A stretch of DNA of 64,000 bases, from assembly GCF_000007345.1 (NCBI RefSeq), contig NC_003552.1:744001-808000 (forward strand), written 5' to 3'. Position numbers and translations under genes: made by a program. Below the pieces are notes generated by a model, which saw nothing but the letters and a program-made list of their open reading frames with translations, made no database searches and was not told the DNA's origin. Source of the stretch: Methanosarcina acetivorans C2A (GTDB taxonomy: Archaea > Halobacteriota > Methanosarcinia > Methanosarcinales > Methanosarcinaceae). This document shows positions 43,765-52,969 of this stretch, in pieces (position 1 is the first letter of the stretch; every line of letters begins with the position of its first letter).

Positions 43765-44736
43765 ATGCTCTTACAGGAACTCCTTGGCATAGATGAAGAG
43801 ATCTACCTTGTAGAAGAAAGTTACACTGCTCAGAGGACTCCTGAGCTTACGCTCCAGTACCTTAACAGGGTCCGAAACTTTCCGGGCGCGGGAAGCATTC
43901 GGCTTATAAGGGTCAGAGAGAAGGGACACACGATGGGATTGCTGTTTTTCAATCCTGCCGATGAAGAAGTTCCTGTGGATTTCTGGTCAGTATTTACCGG
44001 AGCCCTTGCGTCAGCTCCTCCAAAGGCCAGTTTTGAAGCCCTTGCAGACTCTATTCTTGCTTCAAATCCCCCTGAAAAGGAAGTCGAACTTTCTTCCGAA
44101 ATCTGGCGGGACGCAATAAACGAATATTACTCCTTGATGCTTGTCAGCCGGAACCTCTGTCCTGGCTGTTCGGTCAAATCTGAGTCCTACAAAAGTGTTT
44201 TTTCAGAAAATCGTGTAAAAAGGGTCACGGAAATTTTTGAGCTTCTCCGAAAAAAAGGCTATTACCCTGAAGGCAGGCTCCTTGAGGTTTGCTGTGGGAA
44301 CGGAATGTCCACGCTTGCCCTTTACAGGCTCGGGCTGAACCCTCTGGCAGTAGAAATCAATAAGTGTACTGTCTGCCAGGGACTTGAGCAGCAGGTTCTG
44401 AACCCTCAAAGGACAGTGATTATGGATGCAACAGCCATTTCAAAATACTTTGAGCCGGGCAGTTTTGACGCGGTAATGGGTTTCATGCTGGGGCTTGTCT
44501 ACGAATTTAACAAAGGGCTCTGGACCGGCATTATGAGAGAGGCGGTTGCGGTTGCAGCTGACGAGGCTGTCCTGCTCTTTTCCGTAAGCAGCAAACCCGA
44601 GATTGAAATTCTTGCCGATACCCTCCTTAAGGCAGGGGTCGAGGGAGAGATTGTAGACAACACGGATTCGGAAGGTACTTATGACCAATGGATCTTTGTA
44701 GGGCGAAAGCAAAAAAATATGTTTCCCCGAAAATGA
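43765..44736 (+). CDS. class I SAM-dependent methyltransferase-like protein
   Basis: 323 residues. The C-terminal half is a Rossmann-type methyltransferase: LLEVCCGNGMSTLALYRLG is the SAM-binding motif I, followed by PLAVEINKC and VIMDATAISKYFEPGSFDAV. The N-terminal half (about 1-130) is unfamiliar, and there is a C-x2-C (LCPGCS) near residue 133. The substrate is unknown; small-molecule or protein methylation are both possible. It appears monocistronic. Confidence 0.7.
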   Translation: MLLQELLGIDEEIYLVEESYTAQRTPELTLQYLNRVRNFPGAGSIRLIRVREKGHTMGLLFFNPADEEVPVDFWSVFTGALASAPPKASFEALADSILASNPPEKEVELSSEIWRDAINEYYSLMLVSRNLCPGCSVKSESYKSVFSENRVKRVTEIFELLRKKGYYPEGRLLEVCCGNGMSTLALYRLGLNPLAVEINKCTVCQGLEQQVLNPQRTVIMDATAISKYFEPGSFDAVMGFMLGLVYEFNKGLWTGIMREAVAVAADEAVLLFSVSSKPEIEILADTLLKAGVEGEIVDNTDSEGTYDQWIFVGRKQKNMFPRK

Positions 44737-44737
44737 G

Positions 44738-44835
44738 CTTTCTTTTGTTTAATTTCCTCTTTCTTTCGTTTAATTCTCTTTTTCTTTTGTTTAATTTTCT
44801 CTTTCTTTTCTTTCAGCTCTCTTTTTCTTTCTTTT
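44738..44835. repeat. T-rich degenerate direct repeats
   Basis: Several imperfect copies of CTTTCTTTTGTTTAATTT and related T-rich strings follow the methyltransferase gene. Probably a terminator-rich low-complexity tract. Confidence 0.6.
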
Positions 44836-44913
44836 TCCCTCAGTTCAGAAGTTCTTTACTATTGTGTTCTGATTATTTTTCTGGCCCGGGAGCTTCTTTT
44901 GGGAAAGAGAAGT

Positions 44914-44956
44914 CCCTAATGTTAACGGCAGCGAAAAGTATTTACTTGTTAACAAT
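44914..44956. promoter_or_regulatory. GTTAAC inverted-repeat element upstream of pycB
   Basis: CTAATGTTAAC at 44916-44926 and TTGTTAACAA at 44946-44955 form an inverted pair (TGTTAAC...GTTAACA, 21-base spacer). It is about 310 bases before pycB, followed by AT-rich sequence with a possible TATA (TTAATTAAAATATT). The downstream birA gene encodes an HTH biotin regulator, so a biotin operator is a reasonable but unproven reading; the spacer is longer than in bacterial BirA sites. Confidence 0.4.
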
Positions 44957-45264
44957 GGTATTAATTAAAATATTCTAATCGATGCAGGACACGTTGTGTT
45001 TTGCGTGTGTATCATATTAATCCTCTCCTGAGACATCATGCGGTACCGGAGATTCGGTTATCTACGCCGAATTAAACCCCCATCTCCAGACAAATTGCAG
45101 GCTGCTGCAATTAACCGCGATCAGGAGACTAATAATGCTTTGACAGAAACCGCGTCAAAAAACAGGTTCCCATACTCGAAGCTCTGAATTAGTCACTCTG
45201 GAAAAGTAGCTTTGAGTATATTCAAATAACCTCTGTTTTTTGATCCGATTTAAGAGGCTCATCC
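44957..45264 (+). other. pycB upstream/leader region
   Basis: About 300 bases between the inverted repeat and pycB, with local palindromes (TTCGGTTATCTACGCCGAA at about 45053-45071, TGCAGGCTGCTGCA near 45106). It could be a structured leader; no known riboswitch class is recognisable to me. Confidence 0.35.
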
Positions 45265-46983
45265 ATGCGCGTAAAAATTACTGAAACCGTCCTCCGGGAT
45301 GCACACCAGTCTCTCCTGGCAACCAGGATGCGGACGAGGGATATGCTCGAAGTGGCTGAACAACTGGACCAGATTGGGTATTTTTCCCTCGAGATGTGGG
45401 GAGGTGCTACCTTTGACAGCTCTATTCGCTACCTTAACGAAGACCCCTGGCAGCGCCTCAGGGACCTCAAGAAAAAGATGAACAATACATATGCCCAGAT
45501 GCTGCTCCGGGGCCAGAACCTTGTAGGGTACAGGCACTATTCGGATGACGTTGTTGAAAAGTTCGTCACCAAAGCCTATGAAAACGGCATTGATATTTTC
45601 CGAATTTTTGATGCAGTTAATGATGTCCGGAACATGGAACTTTCAATCAAGGTAGCAAAAGGCCTGGGAGCTCATGTCCAGGGTACGGTCTGCTATACCA
45701 TAAGCCCGGTACATACCGTAGAAAAATATGTGGAGCTTGCAAAACAGCTTGAAGAGCTGGAATGTGACTCTCTCTGCATCAAGGACATGGCAGGTCTTCT
45801 CTCTCCCCATGAAGCTACCCAGATTATCAGTGCCATGAAAAAAGAAATATCAATCCCCATTTCTCTCCACTGCCACTGCACTTCGGGAATGGCCCCGATG
45901 AGTTATATGGCAGCCTGTGCTGTTGGAGTAGATGTTCTGGATACGGCTCTTTCTCCCCTTGCCTGGGGAACCTCCCAGCCTCCTACCGAGACCGTTGTTG
46001 CAGCTCTCCAGGGGACCCCGTATGATACAGGGCTTGACCTTGGAGCCTTTGAAGAGGCTGTCAGGTATTTCAAAGATCTGAAGGAGAAGTACAGCGGGAT
46101 CCTGGACCCTATTTCCGAACAGATCGACACCAATGTCCTCATTTACCAGATTCCCGGAGGTATGCTCTCAAATCTTGTTTCTCAGTTAAAAGAGCAAAAC
46201 GCCCTTGACAAATATGGAGCTGTACTTGAAGAGATGCCAAAGGTCAGAGAAGAACTCGGGTATCCGCCTCTCGTTACTCCTACAAGCCAGATTGTAGGAA
46301 CACAGGCTGTGCTCAACGTGCTTATGGGAGAACGCTACAAGGTCATTCCCAAAGAGGTAAAGGACTACGTACGCGGACTATACGGGCGCTCTCCTGCCCC
46401 GATAAGCCCTGAGATCATAGGAAAGATCATCGGGGACGAAGAACCGATTCATTGCCGTCCTGCCGACCTTCTCAAGCCTGAGTATGAGAAGAGGAAAAAA
46501 GAAGCAGAGGAAATGGGCATTGCAAAATCCGAAGAAGATGTCCTTACCTACATTCTTTACCCGGCAATTGCTCCCAAGTTTCTGAAAGGGGAAATGGAAG
46601 AAGAGGCCCTGGCAGTTATTCCTCCCGCTCCTGCAGCTCTCCCGGAGTACAAAATCCCTACTCACTTCAAGGTCGAGGTGGACGACGAGGTCTATGAGGT
46701 CAAAATCGAGCCTTTTGGCGGCGTTTCCATTTCCGAGGCCGCCCCTAAAAAGCCTAGCGCCGAATCCATTAAAGGCGGCGTTTGCAGCTCGATGCAGGGT
46801 ATGGTACTTTCCCTGAAGGTAAAGGTGGAAGATGTCGTAAAAGAAGGAGATACCGTTGCAGTCATCGAAGCCATGAAAATGGAAAACACGGTCCATGCTC
46901 ACTGCTCAGGCGCTGTTAAGGAAATCTTTGTTGCTGAGGGAGATACGGTTGCTCCCGGGGACATTATCCTGTCAATAGAGTGA
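45265..46983 (+). CDS. pycB: pyruvate carboxylase subunit B (carboxyltransferase + biotin carrier)
   Basis: Transfers CO2 from carboxybiotin to pyruvate, giving oxaloacetate for biosynthesis. 572 residues: an N-terminal TIM-barrel carboxyltransferase ([43 protein letters not shown] metal-binding region), a middle domain, and a C-terminal biotin-carrier domain with EAMKMENT, biotinyl Lys538. The ATG at 45265 has GAGG upstream. pycA follows on the same strand, the order B-A being typical of the archaeal two-subunit enzyme. Confidence 0.95.
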   Translation: MRVKITETVLRDAHQSLLATRMRTRDMLEVAEQLDQIGYFSLEMWGGATFDSSIRYLNEDPWQRLRDLKKKMNNTYAQMLLRGQNLVGYRHYSDDVVEKFVTKAYENGIDIFRIFDAVNDVRNMELSIKVAKGLGAHVQGTVCYTISPVHTVEKYVELAKQLEELECDSLCIKDMAGLLSPHEATQIISAMKKEISIPISLHCHCTSGMAPMSYMAACAVGVDVLDTALSPLAWGTSQPPTETVVAALQGTPYDTGLDLGAFEEAVRYFKDLKEKYSGILDPISEQIDTNVLIYQIPGGMLSNLVSQLKEQNALDKYGAVLEEMPKVREELGYPPLVTPTSQIVGTQAVLNVLMGERYKVIPKEVKDYVRGLYGRSPAPISPEIIGKIIGDEEPIHCRPADLLKPEYEKRKKEAEEMGIAKSEEDVLTYILYPAIAPKFLKGEMEEEALAVIPPAPAALPEYKIPTHFKVEVDDEVYEVKIEPFGGVSISEAAPKKPSAESIKGGVCSSMQGMVLSLKVKVEDVVKEGDTVAVIEAMKMENTVHAHCSGAVKEIFVAEGDTVAPGDIILSIE

Positions 46984-47005
46984 ATTGAGCAAGGTGGAAG
47001 GTATT

Positions 47006-48487
47006 ATGTTCAAAAAAGTACTAGTTGCAAATCGCGGTGAAATTGCAATCAGGGTCATGCGTGCCTGCAGAGAGCTCGGAATTTCCACAGTCGCTGTCTG
47101 TTCGGAGGCTGATAAAAATGCCCTCTTTGCCAAGTATGCCGATGAGGCCTATCTGATAGGCCCCGCCCCTTCCAGCCAGAGTTACCTGAACATGGAAGCT
47201 ATCATTGCAGTTGCAAAAAATACCGGATCCGAGGCAATCCATCCAGGCTATGGTTTTCTTTCTGAAAATCCTGCCTTTGCAAAACGTTGCGAGGAAGAGG
47301 GTATCATCTTCATCGGGCCTCCGAGTCATGTGATTGCTGAAATGGGAAGTAAAATCAGGGCAAGAAATCTGATGATGAAGGCCGGGGTTCCCGTAGTTCC
47401 GGGCACAAAAGATGCAGTTGAGGACGTAAACGAAGCTCTTGAAATCGCTGAGAAAATAGGTTATCCCGTCCTTATCAAGGCATCTGCGGGCGGCGGCGGG
47501 ATAGGGATGAAAGTCGTGCATTCCATAGAAGAACTTTCCACTTCCCTGAGTTCCACGCAGCAGATGGCAGGTTCGGCTTTCGGAGATTCTTCGGTGTTTA
47601 TTGAAAAATACGTGGAAGAACCCAGGCACATAGAGATCCAGATCCTTGCTGACGCTTCTGGGAATACCGTTTATCTCTCGGACAGGGAATGTTCTATCCA
47701 GAGGAGGCACCAGAAGCTGATCGAAGAGGCTCCTTCCCCTATCATGACTCCCGAACTCAGGAAGCAGATGGGAGAAGCTGCCGTAAAGGTTGCAAAAGCT
47801 ATCGGTTACATAAATGCAGGAACCGTTGAGTTCCTCTACTCTAAAGGCAATTTCTATTTCCTTGAAGTCAATACCCGTCTGCAGGTGGAGCACGGAATCA
47901 CCGAAATGATCACAGGGATTGATATTGTGAGGGAACAGCTCAGTATTGCCTGGGGTGAGAAGCTCGAGTTTGATCAGGAAGATATAGTTATTGATGGGCA
48001 TGCAATCGAATGCAGAATCAATGCTGAAGATCCCTTAAACGACTTTGCCCCATCTCCGGGAAAGATCCGGAGGTACCGTTCGGCGGGAGGGCCCGGAGTA
48101 AGGGTGGACAGTGGTGTGCACACCGGGTATACAATCTCTCCATATTACGACTCCATGATTTCCAAGCTCTGCGTCTGGTCAAGAAAAAGAGAGGATGCCA
48201 TTGCCAGGATGGAAAGGGCTCTTTACGAATATGTGGTCGTAGGAGTAAAAACCAATATCCCCTTCCATAAAGCTGTCATGAGGAACCCGGCATTCCGCAG
48301 GGGAGACCTGACAACCGGATTTATCGAAGAGCAGGATATCCTTGAGGCTGTGGAAGATGTCGTTAAGGCTGACAGTGAAAAAGGGGCTACTCTGGCTTCG
48401 GCTCTGGAGGCAAAGGATAAAAAGGTCGCAGCGATCACGGCTGCCGTACATGCCTATGTTAACATGGCACAGAAAACACAGCGGTGA
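47006..48487 (+). CDS. pycA: pyruvate carboxylase subunit A (biotin carboxylase)
   Basis: ATP-grasp biotin carboxylase of 493 residues: [19 protein letters not shown] at the N-terminus, [24 protein letters not shown] nucleotide loop, RDCSIQRR-type site ([12 protein letters not shown]), [12 protein letters not shown] and [13 protein letters not shown]. It carboxylates the biotin of PycB using ATP and bicarbonate. The ATG at 47006 has GGTGGAAGGT upstream; a TTG at 46985 would add seven residues. Confidence 0.95.
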   Translation: MFKKVLVANRGEIAIRVMRACRELGISTVAVCSEADKNALFAKYADEAYLIGPAPSSQSYLNMEAIIAVAKNTGSEAIHPGYGFLSENPAFAKRCEEEGIIFIGPPSHVIAEMGSKIRARNLMMKAGVPVVPGTKDAVEDVNEALEIAEKIGYPVLIKASAGGGGIGMKVVHSIEELSTSLSSTQQMAGSAFGDSSVFIEKYVEEPRHIEIQILADASGNTVYLSDRECSIQRRHQKLIEEAPSPIMTPELRKQMGEAAVKVAKAIGYINAGTVEFLYSKGNFYFLEVNTRLQVEHGITEMITGIDIVREQLSIAWGEKLEFDQEDIVIDGHAIECRINAEDPLNDFAPSPGKIRRYRSAGGPGVRVDSGVHTGYTISPYYDSMISKLCVWSRKREDAIARMERALYEYVVVGVKTNIPFHKAVMRNPAFRRGDLTTGFIEEQDILEAVEDVVKADSEKGATLASALEAKDKKVAAITAAVHAYVNMAQKTQR

Positions 48488-48604
48488 TCCCGTTTACTCT
48501 TTGGAAATCATTAAAAAGAGATTTCCTGATTGTTTGGTATGAACATATGTCTGGACTAAGACAATATATACGGTGGAACGTATACATTTGTATGGGGTGC
48601 ACGG

Positions 48605-49582
48605 ATGGGAGATAAAAGATCTCGAATTATAAAGGCACTTAAGGATGCACAGAAGACCCCTGTTTCTGGGGAAGACCTGGGGCTCAAGCTTGGGATTTCC
48701 AGGACAATGGTATGGAAATATATTAAATCCCTCCAGGCCGACGGATATGAAATCGAATCTTCCCCCAAGAGAGGCTACGTCCTGAAATCCGTGCCTCAAC
48801 TCCTGTACCCTGATGAGATCCAGATGGGGCTCAAAACCACTCTTCTGGGACAGAAGATCCATTACTTCGAAGAAGTTAGCTCCACTAACAGTGTTGCTAA
48901 AGAAATTGCAGCTTCCGAAGAAGAAGGATCTCTTGTTATAGCTGAGGTACAAAAAGTGGGAAGAGGCCGCATGGGCAGGGAATGGATCTCACCTCACGGC
49001 GGGATATGGATGTCCGTGATCCTGAAACCTGGGATTCCTCTCAGGCATGCCTCAAGGCTGACCCTTGTAGCCGGGCTTGCAGTTGCAAATGTAATCCGCG
49101 ATATGGGGCTTGATGCCCGCATTAAGTGGCCAAATGATGTCCGTATCAATGGGAAGAAAGTCTGCGGGATTCTTACCGAAGCAAAAGCTGAAGTGGACCG
49201 GGTGGACTATGTCATTCTCGGGATAGGAATCAATGTAAACATGGAGTTAAAGGATATTCCCGAGTCTTTCCGCGCAGGCTCGACCACGCTGAAAGTCGAG
49301 ACTGGGAAGCATATCAGGAGGGTTTCGTTCCTGCAGGATTTACTCTTTGAACTTGAGCAGCAGTACATAAGGTTCAAGACCCAGCCCTTTTCCCAGATCC
49401 TCAATGACTGGCTTGCTCTCTCGGATACCATAGGTAGGGAGGTGAAGGTAACCACCCCTTCAAGGATTATAGAAGGCAAAGCTGTTGGAGTAACTCCGGA
49501 CGGAGCTCTTATAATCAGGAAATCCGATGATACTAAGGAAGAAATTATTGCAGGTAGATGCATTTATGCTCGTCCCAAATAA
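48605..49582 (+). CDS. birA: biotin-protein ligase/repressor BirA
   Basis: 325-residue protein with an N-terminal winged HTH (about 1-62; LGLKLGISRTMVWKYIKSLQ), a central ligase domain with GRGRMGR (119-125) and KWPND (174-178), and a C-terminal SH3-like domain. It makes biotinyl-AMP and biotinylates PycB, and the HTH suggests it also represses biotin-related genes. It lies 118 bases downstream of pycA, same strand. Start ATG 48605; upstream GGGGTG provides the SD. Confidence 0.94.
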   Translation: MGDKRSRIIKALKDAQKTPVSGEDLGLKLGISRTMVWKYIKSLQADGYEIESSPKRGYVLKSVPQLLYPDEIQMGLKTTLLGQKIHYFEEVSSTNSVAKEIAASEEEGSLVIAEVQKVGRGRMGREWISPHGGIWMSVILKPGIPLRHASRLTLVAGLAVANVIRDMGLDARIKWPNDVRINGKKVCGILTEAKAEVDRVDYVILGIGINVNMELKDIPESFRAGSTTLKVETGKHIRRVSFLQDLLFELEQQYIRFKTQPFSQILNDWLALSDTIGREVKVTTPSRIIEGKAVGVTPDGALIIRKSDDTKEEIIAGRCIYARPK

Positions 49583-50189
49583 ACATGAAAGAAAAAGCAG
49601 GAAAGGAACAGGTGTCCTGCCTGCATTTTTTTTCTCCTTTCTGGTCTTATTCTTCTTTTCGGTTCTCTTATTTTCAGTCCTTTCTGTCCCGGGTTGTGCA
49701 GAAGAGGAAAAACTTCCCATTGTGCTGGTCGATGGTGATGAAATTTATGTGCAGTCCGGAGACTTCCATGATTTCTTGCAAGAGTATCGAATTTACGTAA
49801 AAGGTGCTGATACCGAGGGCAGCAGGATCTGGATCGAACTCAGCAGAGACGGGGTTTTCCTGGAAGACGCTATTGTCGGTGAGGGCGACACTTTTGTATA
49901 TTCGAATAACACTACGGAGATTCTAAACCTCACAGTGGATACTATCTATGGCGGGACAGATGGAGTACTGGTAAGGTTTTCTCCGGTGTATCAGCACCTT
50001 AATCCCAAACTTCCCATGCCCCAGAGCCAGCAGATTGCCCCTGTTAACAGCTCTGAGAACAACTCTTCTGTATCTCCTGTACCTGAAGAACACCAGGTAA
50101 AGGGTTTTGATATGCCCCTTTTTCTTCTGAGTATCGGAGCTGTTTTTCTGGTAACCGGTATTTTCTCGGGAAGACATAAGGAAAAGTGA
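49566..50189 (+). CDS. membrane protein with S-layer-like (DUF1608-related) domain
   Basis: 207 residues: N-terminal hydrophobic signal (FFFSFLVLFFFSVLLFSVL), an extracytoplasmic domain of about 110 residues with DGDEIYVQSGD, IYVKGADTEGSRIWIELSRD and GVFLEDAIVGEGDTFVY, and a C-terminal anchor (LFLLSIGAVFLVTGIFSG). The central part resembles the half-domain found in the S-layer protein at 23206 (VDVEGNKVWFSLSKDGEELE). ATG 49566 with AGGTAG 8 bases upstream, overlapping the end of birA by 17 bases. Confidence 0.72.
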   Translation: MLVPNKHERKSRKGTGVLPAFFFSFLVLFFFSVLLFSVLSVPGCAEEEKLPIVLVDGDEIYVQSGDFHDFLQEYRIYVKGADTEGSRIWIELSRDGVFLEDAIVGEGDTFVYSNNTTEILNLTVDTIYGGTDGVLVRFSPVYQHLNPKLPMPQSQQIAPVNSSENNSSVSPVPEEHQVKGFDMPLFLLSIGAVFLVTGIFSGRHKEK

Positions 50190-50198
50190 TCTTCTTTC

Positions 50199-50300
50199 CG
50201 AGTTTCGCTTCCCGAGTTTCGCTTCCCGAGTTTCGCTTCCCGAGTTTCGCTTCGGGAGCACGAGGTCCTTTTCACTCGCTCCGCTCGTTCAAGAGGACTA
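50199..50300. repeat. modular palindromic repeat element, copy C, with 14-bp array
   Basis: Four tandem copies of CGAGTTTCGCTTCC (50199-50254; the fourth is truncated) are followed by CGGGAGCACGAGGTCCTTTT and a minus-strand version of the element head (complement of AGTCCTCTTGAACGAG). The whole is a reverse-orientation copy of the family seen at 19337 and 39715. It sits in the convergent intergenic region after the S-layer-like gene. Confidence 0.85.
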
Positions 50301-50777
50301 ACTTTCTTGGTTTCTATGATCAGTTTCGTTCCAGAAGGCTAAAAAGAACAAAATCACAGATATTTCTGACTCGTAAATCATCTTCGCTATCTTGTGTTGT
50401 CCGAAATATGGTTTCCGGGCTTAAAAAGCATCTATCTCTCTGACTGACAGGCCGTCATGCCCACGGGGCAGAGTAGAGAGAAAAAAGAAAAATTATTTTC
50501 TAGGCCCTGGAAATAGATCAAACAATTAATCAGGGTCTGCGGAATAATTTGTTTTAAAAATAAACGTCTTAAAAATAAGCGTCTTAAAAATAAGCGTCTG
50601 ATTTAACAGGTAGAGGCTGGTTTGAAAGTCAAAACTATTTGTCTAATAGAAGTTGGTTTTAAAAGTGGGAACTGAAGTCTTGAACCAGAGTTCCCAGGTA
50701 AAAGGTGAATCTGAGATAGATTTTTTTTAATACCGGTTTTCTGCCGCTGATTTATTACTTTTTCTTCTTCTGCCTTC
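50301..50777. other. intergenic region with 15-bp repeats
   Basis: About 480 bases between convergent genes. 50551-50600 has three imperfect copies of CTTAAAAATAAGCGT. No gene recognised. Confidence 0.6.
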
Positions 50778-51740
50778 TCAGTCGTTTGAAGAGAACTTCA
50801 CATCGCCTTTCTCTATAAGGAGCTTGAGGTCTTCCAGGCTGAGGCGGGCATTTTTCTGCAGCTTTTCGCGGGCATCACTGTGTTTCTGGTTTACTTTGTG
50901 CTCATCTTTCGTTAGTTGAAGGTCTTTCAGCCTGTCAAGGTATAACGAGAGTTCTTTTCTATTGCCTGCGATGCTGTTCTTGAGGGGATCTATTTTTTCT
51001 TTAATGGAATTTATGTTTGCAATCTTATCCGTGAGCTGAGCATGGTACATATTTGCTTCTTTTCGGATCTCGTCTGCCGCTTTGAAGTTTTCGAGCATTT
51101 CCAGGTGGCACGCCTGAGACTCATCCGAAAGTTTCTGAATTTTTTCGTGGAATTCGTCCCCTTCTTTATGAATCCCTTTGGATTCTTTATAGCTCTCCTG
51201 AATCTGTGCATGCAATTCGTTTGCCTTCTTTGCAGCTTCAAGGCGCTGGCTCAGGTCTTTTAACTTCTGGAGTATCTTGATTTCTACTGCAAGGGGAAGG
51301 TCTTTATTTAAAAAAGCTTCCCGTTCGGCTTCATACGCTCTTGAAAGGGATTCTACGCTCCCGTGAGAGAGTTTGTTGCACTCGTCACGCTTTTCCTTAA
51401 GATCCGCAATTCCTGAAAAAAGTTCCTGAGTTTTGGAATTTACGTCGCTCCTTTTCTCCTTGTACTCGCCAATCTGCTTATTAATTTCGTCCCGTTGGTC
51501 TCTAAGTGACTGCGCTTTTGCAACCCTTTCTTTTACCTGCTGGTTTAGAGCGTCTCTCTTTTCCTTCAATTCGTCGATATCGGTCCTGTTTATTTTCAGT
51601 TCCTTGAAAATCGAAGCCAATTGCCTTTCGCTTTTCTCTATCCTGCTCCTGAGCTCGTTTACCTTGCCCTTGAGCTCCCGTTCATTAAGGTTTGAAAGGT
51701 CAGCCGTTGCAGTTTCTGCTGTTGAAACGTCGTTGTTCAT
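50778..51740 (-). CDS. archaeal coiled-coil protein (COG1340-like)
   Basis: 320 residues, almost entirely predicted coiled coil, with heptad-rich stretches (KGKVNELRSRIEKSERQLAS; KEKRDALNQQVKERVAKAQS) and no membrane segment. It resembles widespread archaeal coiled-coil proteins of unknown function. ATG at 51740 with GGTGGTAGGA upstream. It lies immediately downstream of a second coiled-coil gene on the same strand (stop at 51772), so the two may act together. Confidence 0.7.
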   Translation of the reverse strand: MNNDVSTAETATADLSNLNERELKGKVNELRSRIEKSERQLASIFKELKINRTDIDELKEKRDALNQQVKERVAKAQSLRDQRDEINKQIGEYKEKRSDVNSKTQELFSGIADLKEKRDECNKLSHGSVESLSRAYEAEREAFLNKDLPLAVEIKILQKLKDLSQRLEAAKKANELHAQIQESYKESKGIHKEGDEFHEKIQKLSDESQACHLEMLENFKAADEIRKEANMYHAQLTDKIANINSIKEKIDPLKNSIAGNRKELSLYLDRLKDLQLTKDEHKVNQKHSDAREKLQKNARLSLEDLKLLIEKGDVKFSSND

Positions 51741-51771
51741 GTCCTACCACCCACGTGTTTTCCGAAAATTG

Positions 51772-52395
51772 TTATGTTTTTTGTTTTTCCCAGTAACTCA
51801 AGGCTTCTTCGTGGCTTTTTATTTTGCTGCTGAGCCATTTGTGCTGGGGTTTGTTTTTGGAAATTTCACTGTTCTTGCTTCCGTTATCCTCTTCAAGTTG
51901 TTTTTCAGACTCTGTTATCTCTTTTAACTCAAGATTCGAGTTCCTGGCTTCTTCCACCCTGGCTTTGGTTTGCTGGAGAAGACTTTCTCCGACTTCCTTT
52001 TCCCTGATGCGTTCCTGCAGGTTCTCCATAAAAGAGTCTATAAGTTTCTGTTCCTCGTCGGACTCGATCTGTCCTTTGAGTTTTTTAATGTCTTCCATTA
52101 TTTTATCGGCAGTTATCGGATCCAGCTTCGGAAACAGCTCCTTTTCGAGCAGGCCTTCTACCTGATGGTAGTATTGCTGGCGTTTTTCCTTCAGGACCTC
52201 TTTGCGCTCCGCCATCTGGGTTCTGGAGATTCTGGCATTTTTTGCGTCTTCTTCAAACTGGTTTATCTTGCTGTCCAGTTCTTCAAACTCCTTTCGGTAT
52301 TCTTCCAGAAACCTTCTGTGTTTTTCCACAACCCCGGAAATCAGTTCCTCTTCTGTCAGCATTCTGACCCCGGCTTCTTCGATATTTCCGCTCAC
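51772..52395 (-). CDS. coiled-coil protein
   Basis: About 207 residues of coiled coil (LEEYRKEFEELDSKINQFEE; SESFMENLQERIREKEVGES-like segment near the middle). An ATG at 52494 opens a longer frame, but the TATA-like AAATATATAAAAAT near 52418-52437 on the minus strand lies inside that extension, so the true start is downstream. I use GTG 52395; ATG 52362 is the other candidate. It lies upstream of the COG1340-like gene with a 31-base gap, suggesting a two-gene unit. Function unknown. Confidence 0.6.
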   Translation of the reverse strand: MSGNIEEAGVRMLTEEELISGVVEKHRRFLEEYRKEFEELDSKINQFEEDAKNARISRTQMAERKEVLKEKRQQYYHQVEGLLEKELFPKLDPITADKIMEDIKKLKGQIESDEEQKLIDSFMENLQERIREKEVGESLLQQTKARVEEARNSNLELKEITESEKQLEEDNGSKNSEISKNKPQHKWLSSKIKSHEEALSYWEKQKT

Positions 52396-52532
52396 AGTAT
52401 CACGATTTTGCAATTTTATTTTTATATATTTTATTTTTATCCGGCTCCCGGAGAGCCAGCCCGGAAATTTAAGCCGGGAATTGCCATATACCATTTGCCG
52501 TTAACACAATTCAGCGTTAAACAGGAGTTTTT

Positions 52533-52823
52533 TCAAACTCTGAATGCCTGGGCATGTGGTACGCAGTCGATCACGATTACGGAGTCAGGATCGATAAGCC
52601 CGCACTTTATGGCACATTTGATTGTTTTTTCCCCGAAAAGATTTGCAGTCGTAGCTTCTTCCAGGGCCTTCTGAAGCTCTTCTTCGGAGGCGAGCTCCTC
52701 TCCGTAGAAAGCCTCGTTGATCTCTACGACGCTGTTGCCATGTTTCAGGGCTTTTCCGAGCACTTCCTTATCACAGGCCGCAACAAGCACGTGCCCTCCA
52801 TTTTTATAGATTTTTAGATACAT
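52533..52823 (-). CDS. DUF424 family protein
   Basis: 96-residue soluble protein: LKIYKNGGHVLVAACDKEVL, EINEAFYGEELASEEELQKA and IDPDSVIVIDCVPHAQAF are family features. The function of DUF424 is unknown. It is downstream of the MCM gene, same strand, with a 146-base gap. ATG 52823. Confidence 0.8.
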   Translation of the reverse strand: MYLKIYKNGGHVLVAACDKEVLGKALKHGNSVVEINEAFYGEELASEEELQKALEEATTANLFGEKTIKCAIKCGLIDPDSVIVIDCVPHAQAFRV

Positions 52824-52969
52824 ATTTACCCTTTTTAAATACTATTTCGCCCTTTTAGTATTTACAGCTTAACCATCATTATTTTGTTTATGGGTAGACG
52901 CTCCCGCCTGCGGGAATTTCTGGTATTCTGGAACTTCTCTCAGGTTTGTAATATCCGCCGTTTTTTGAA

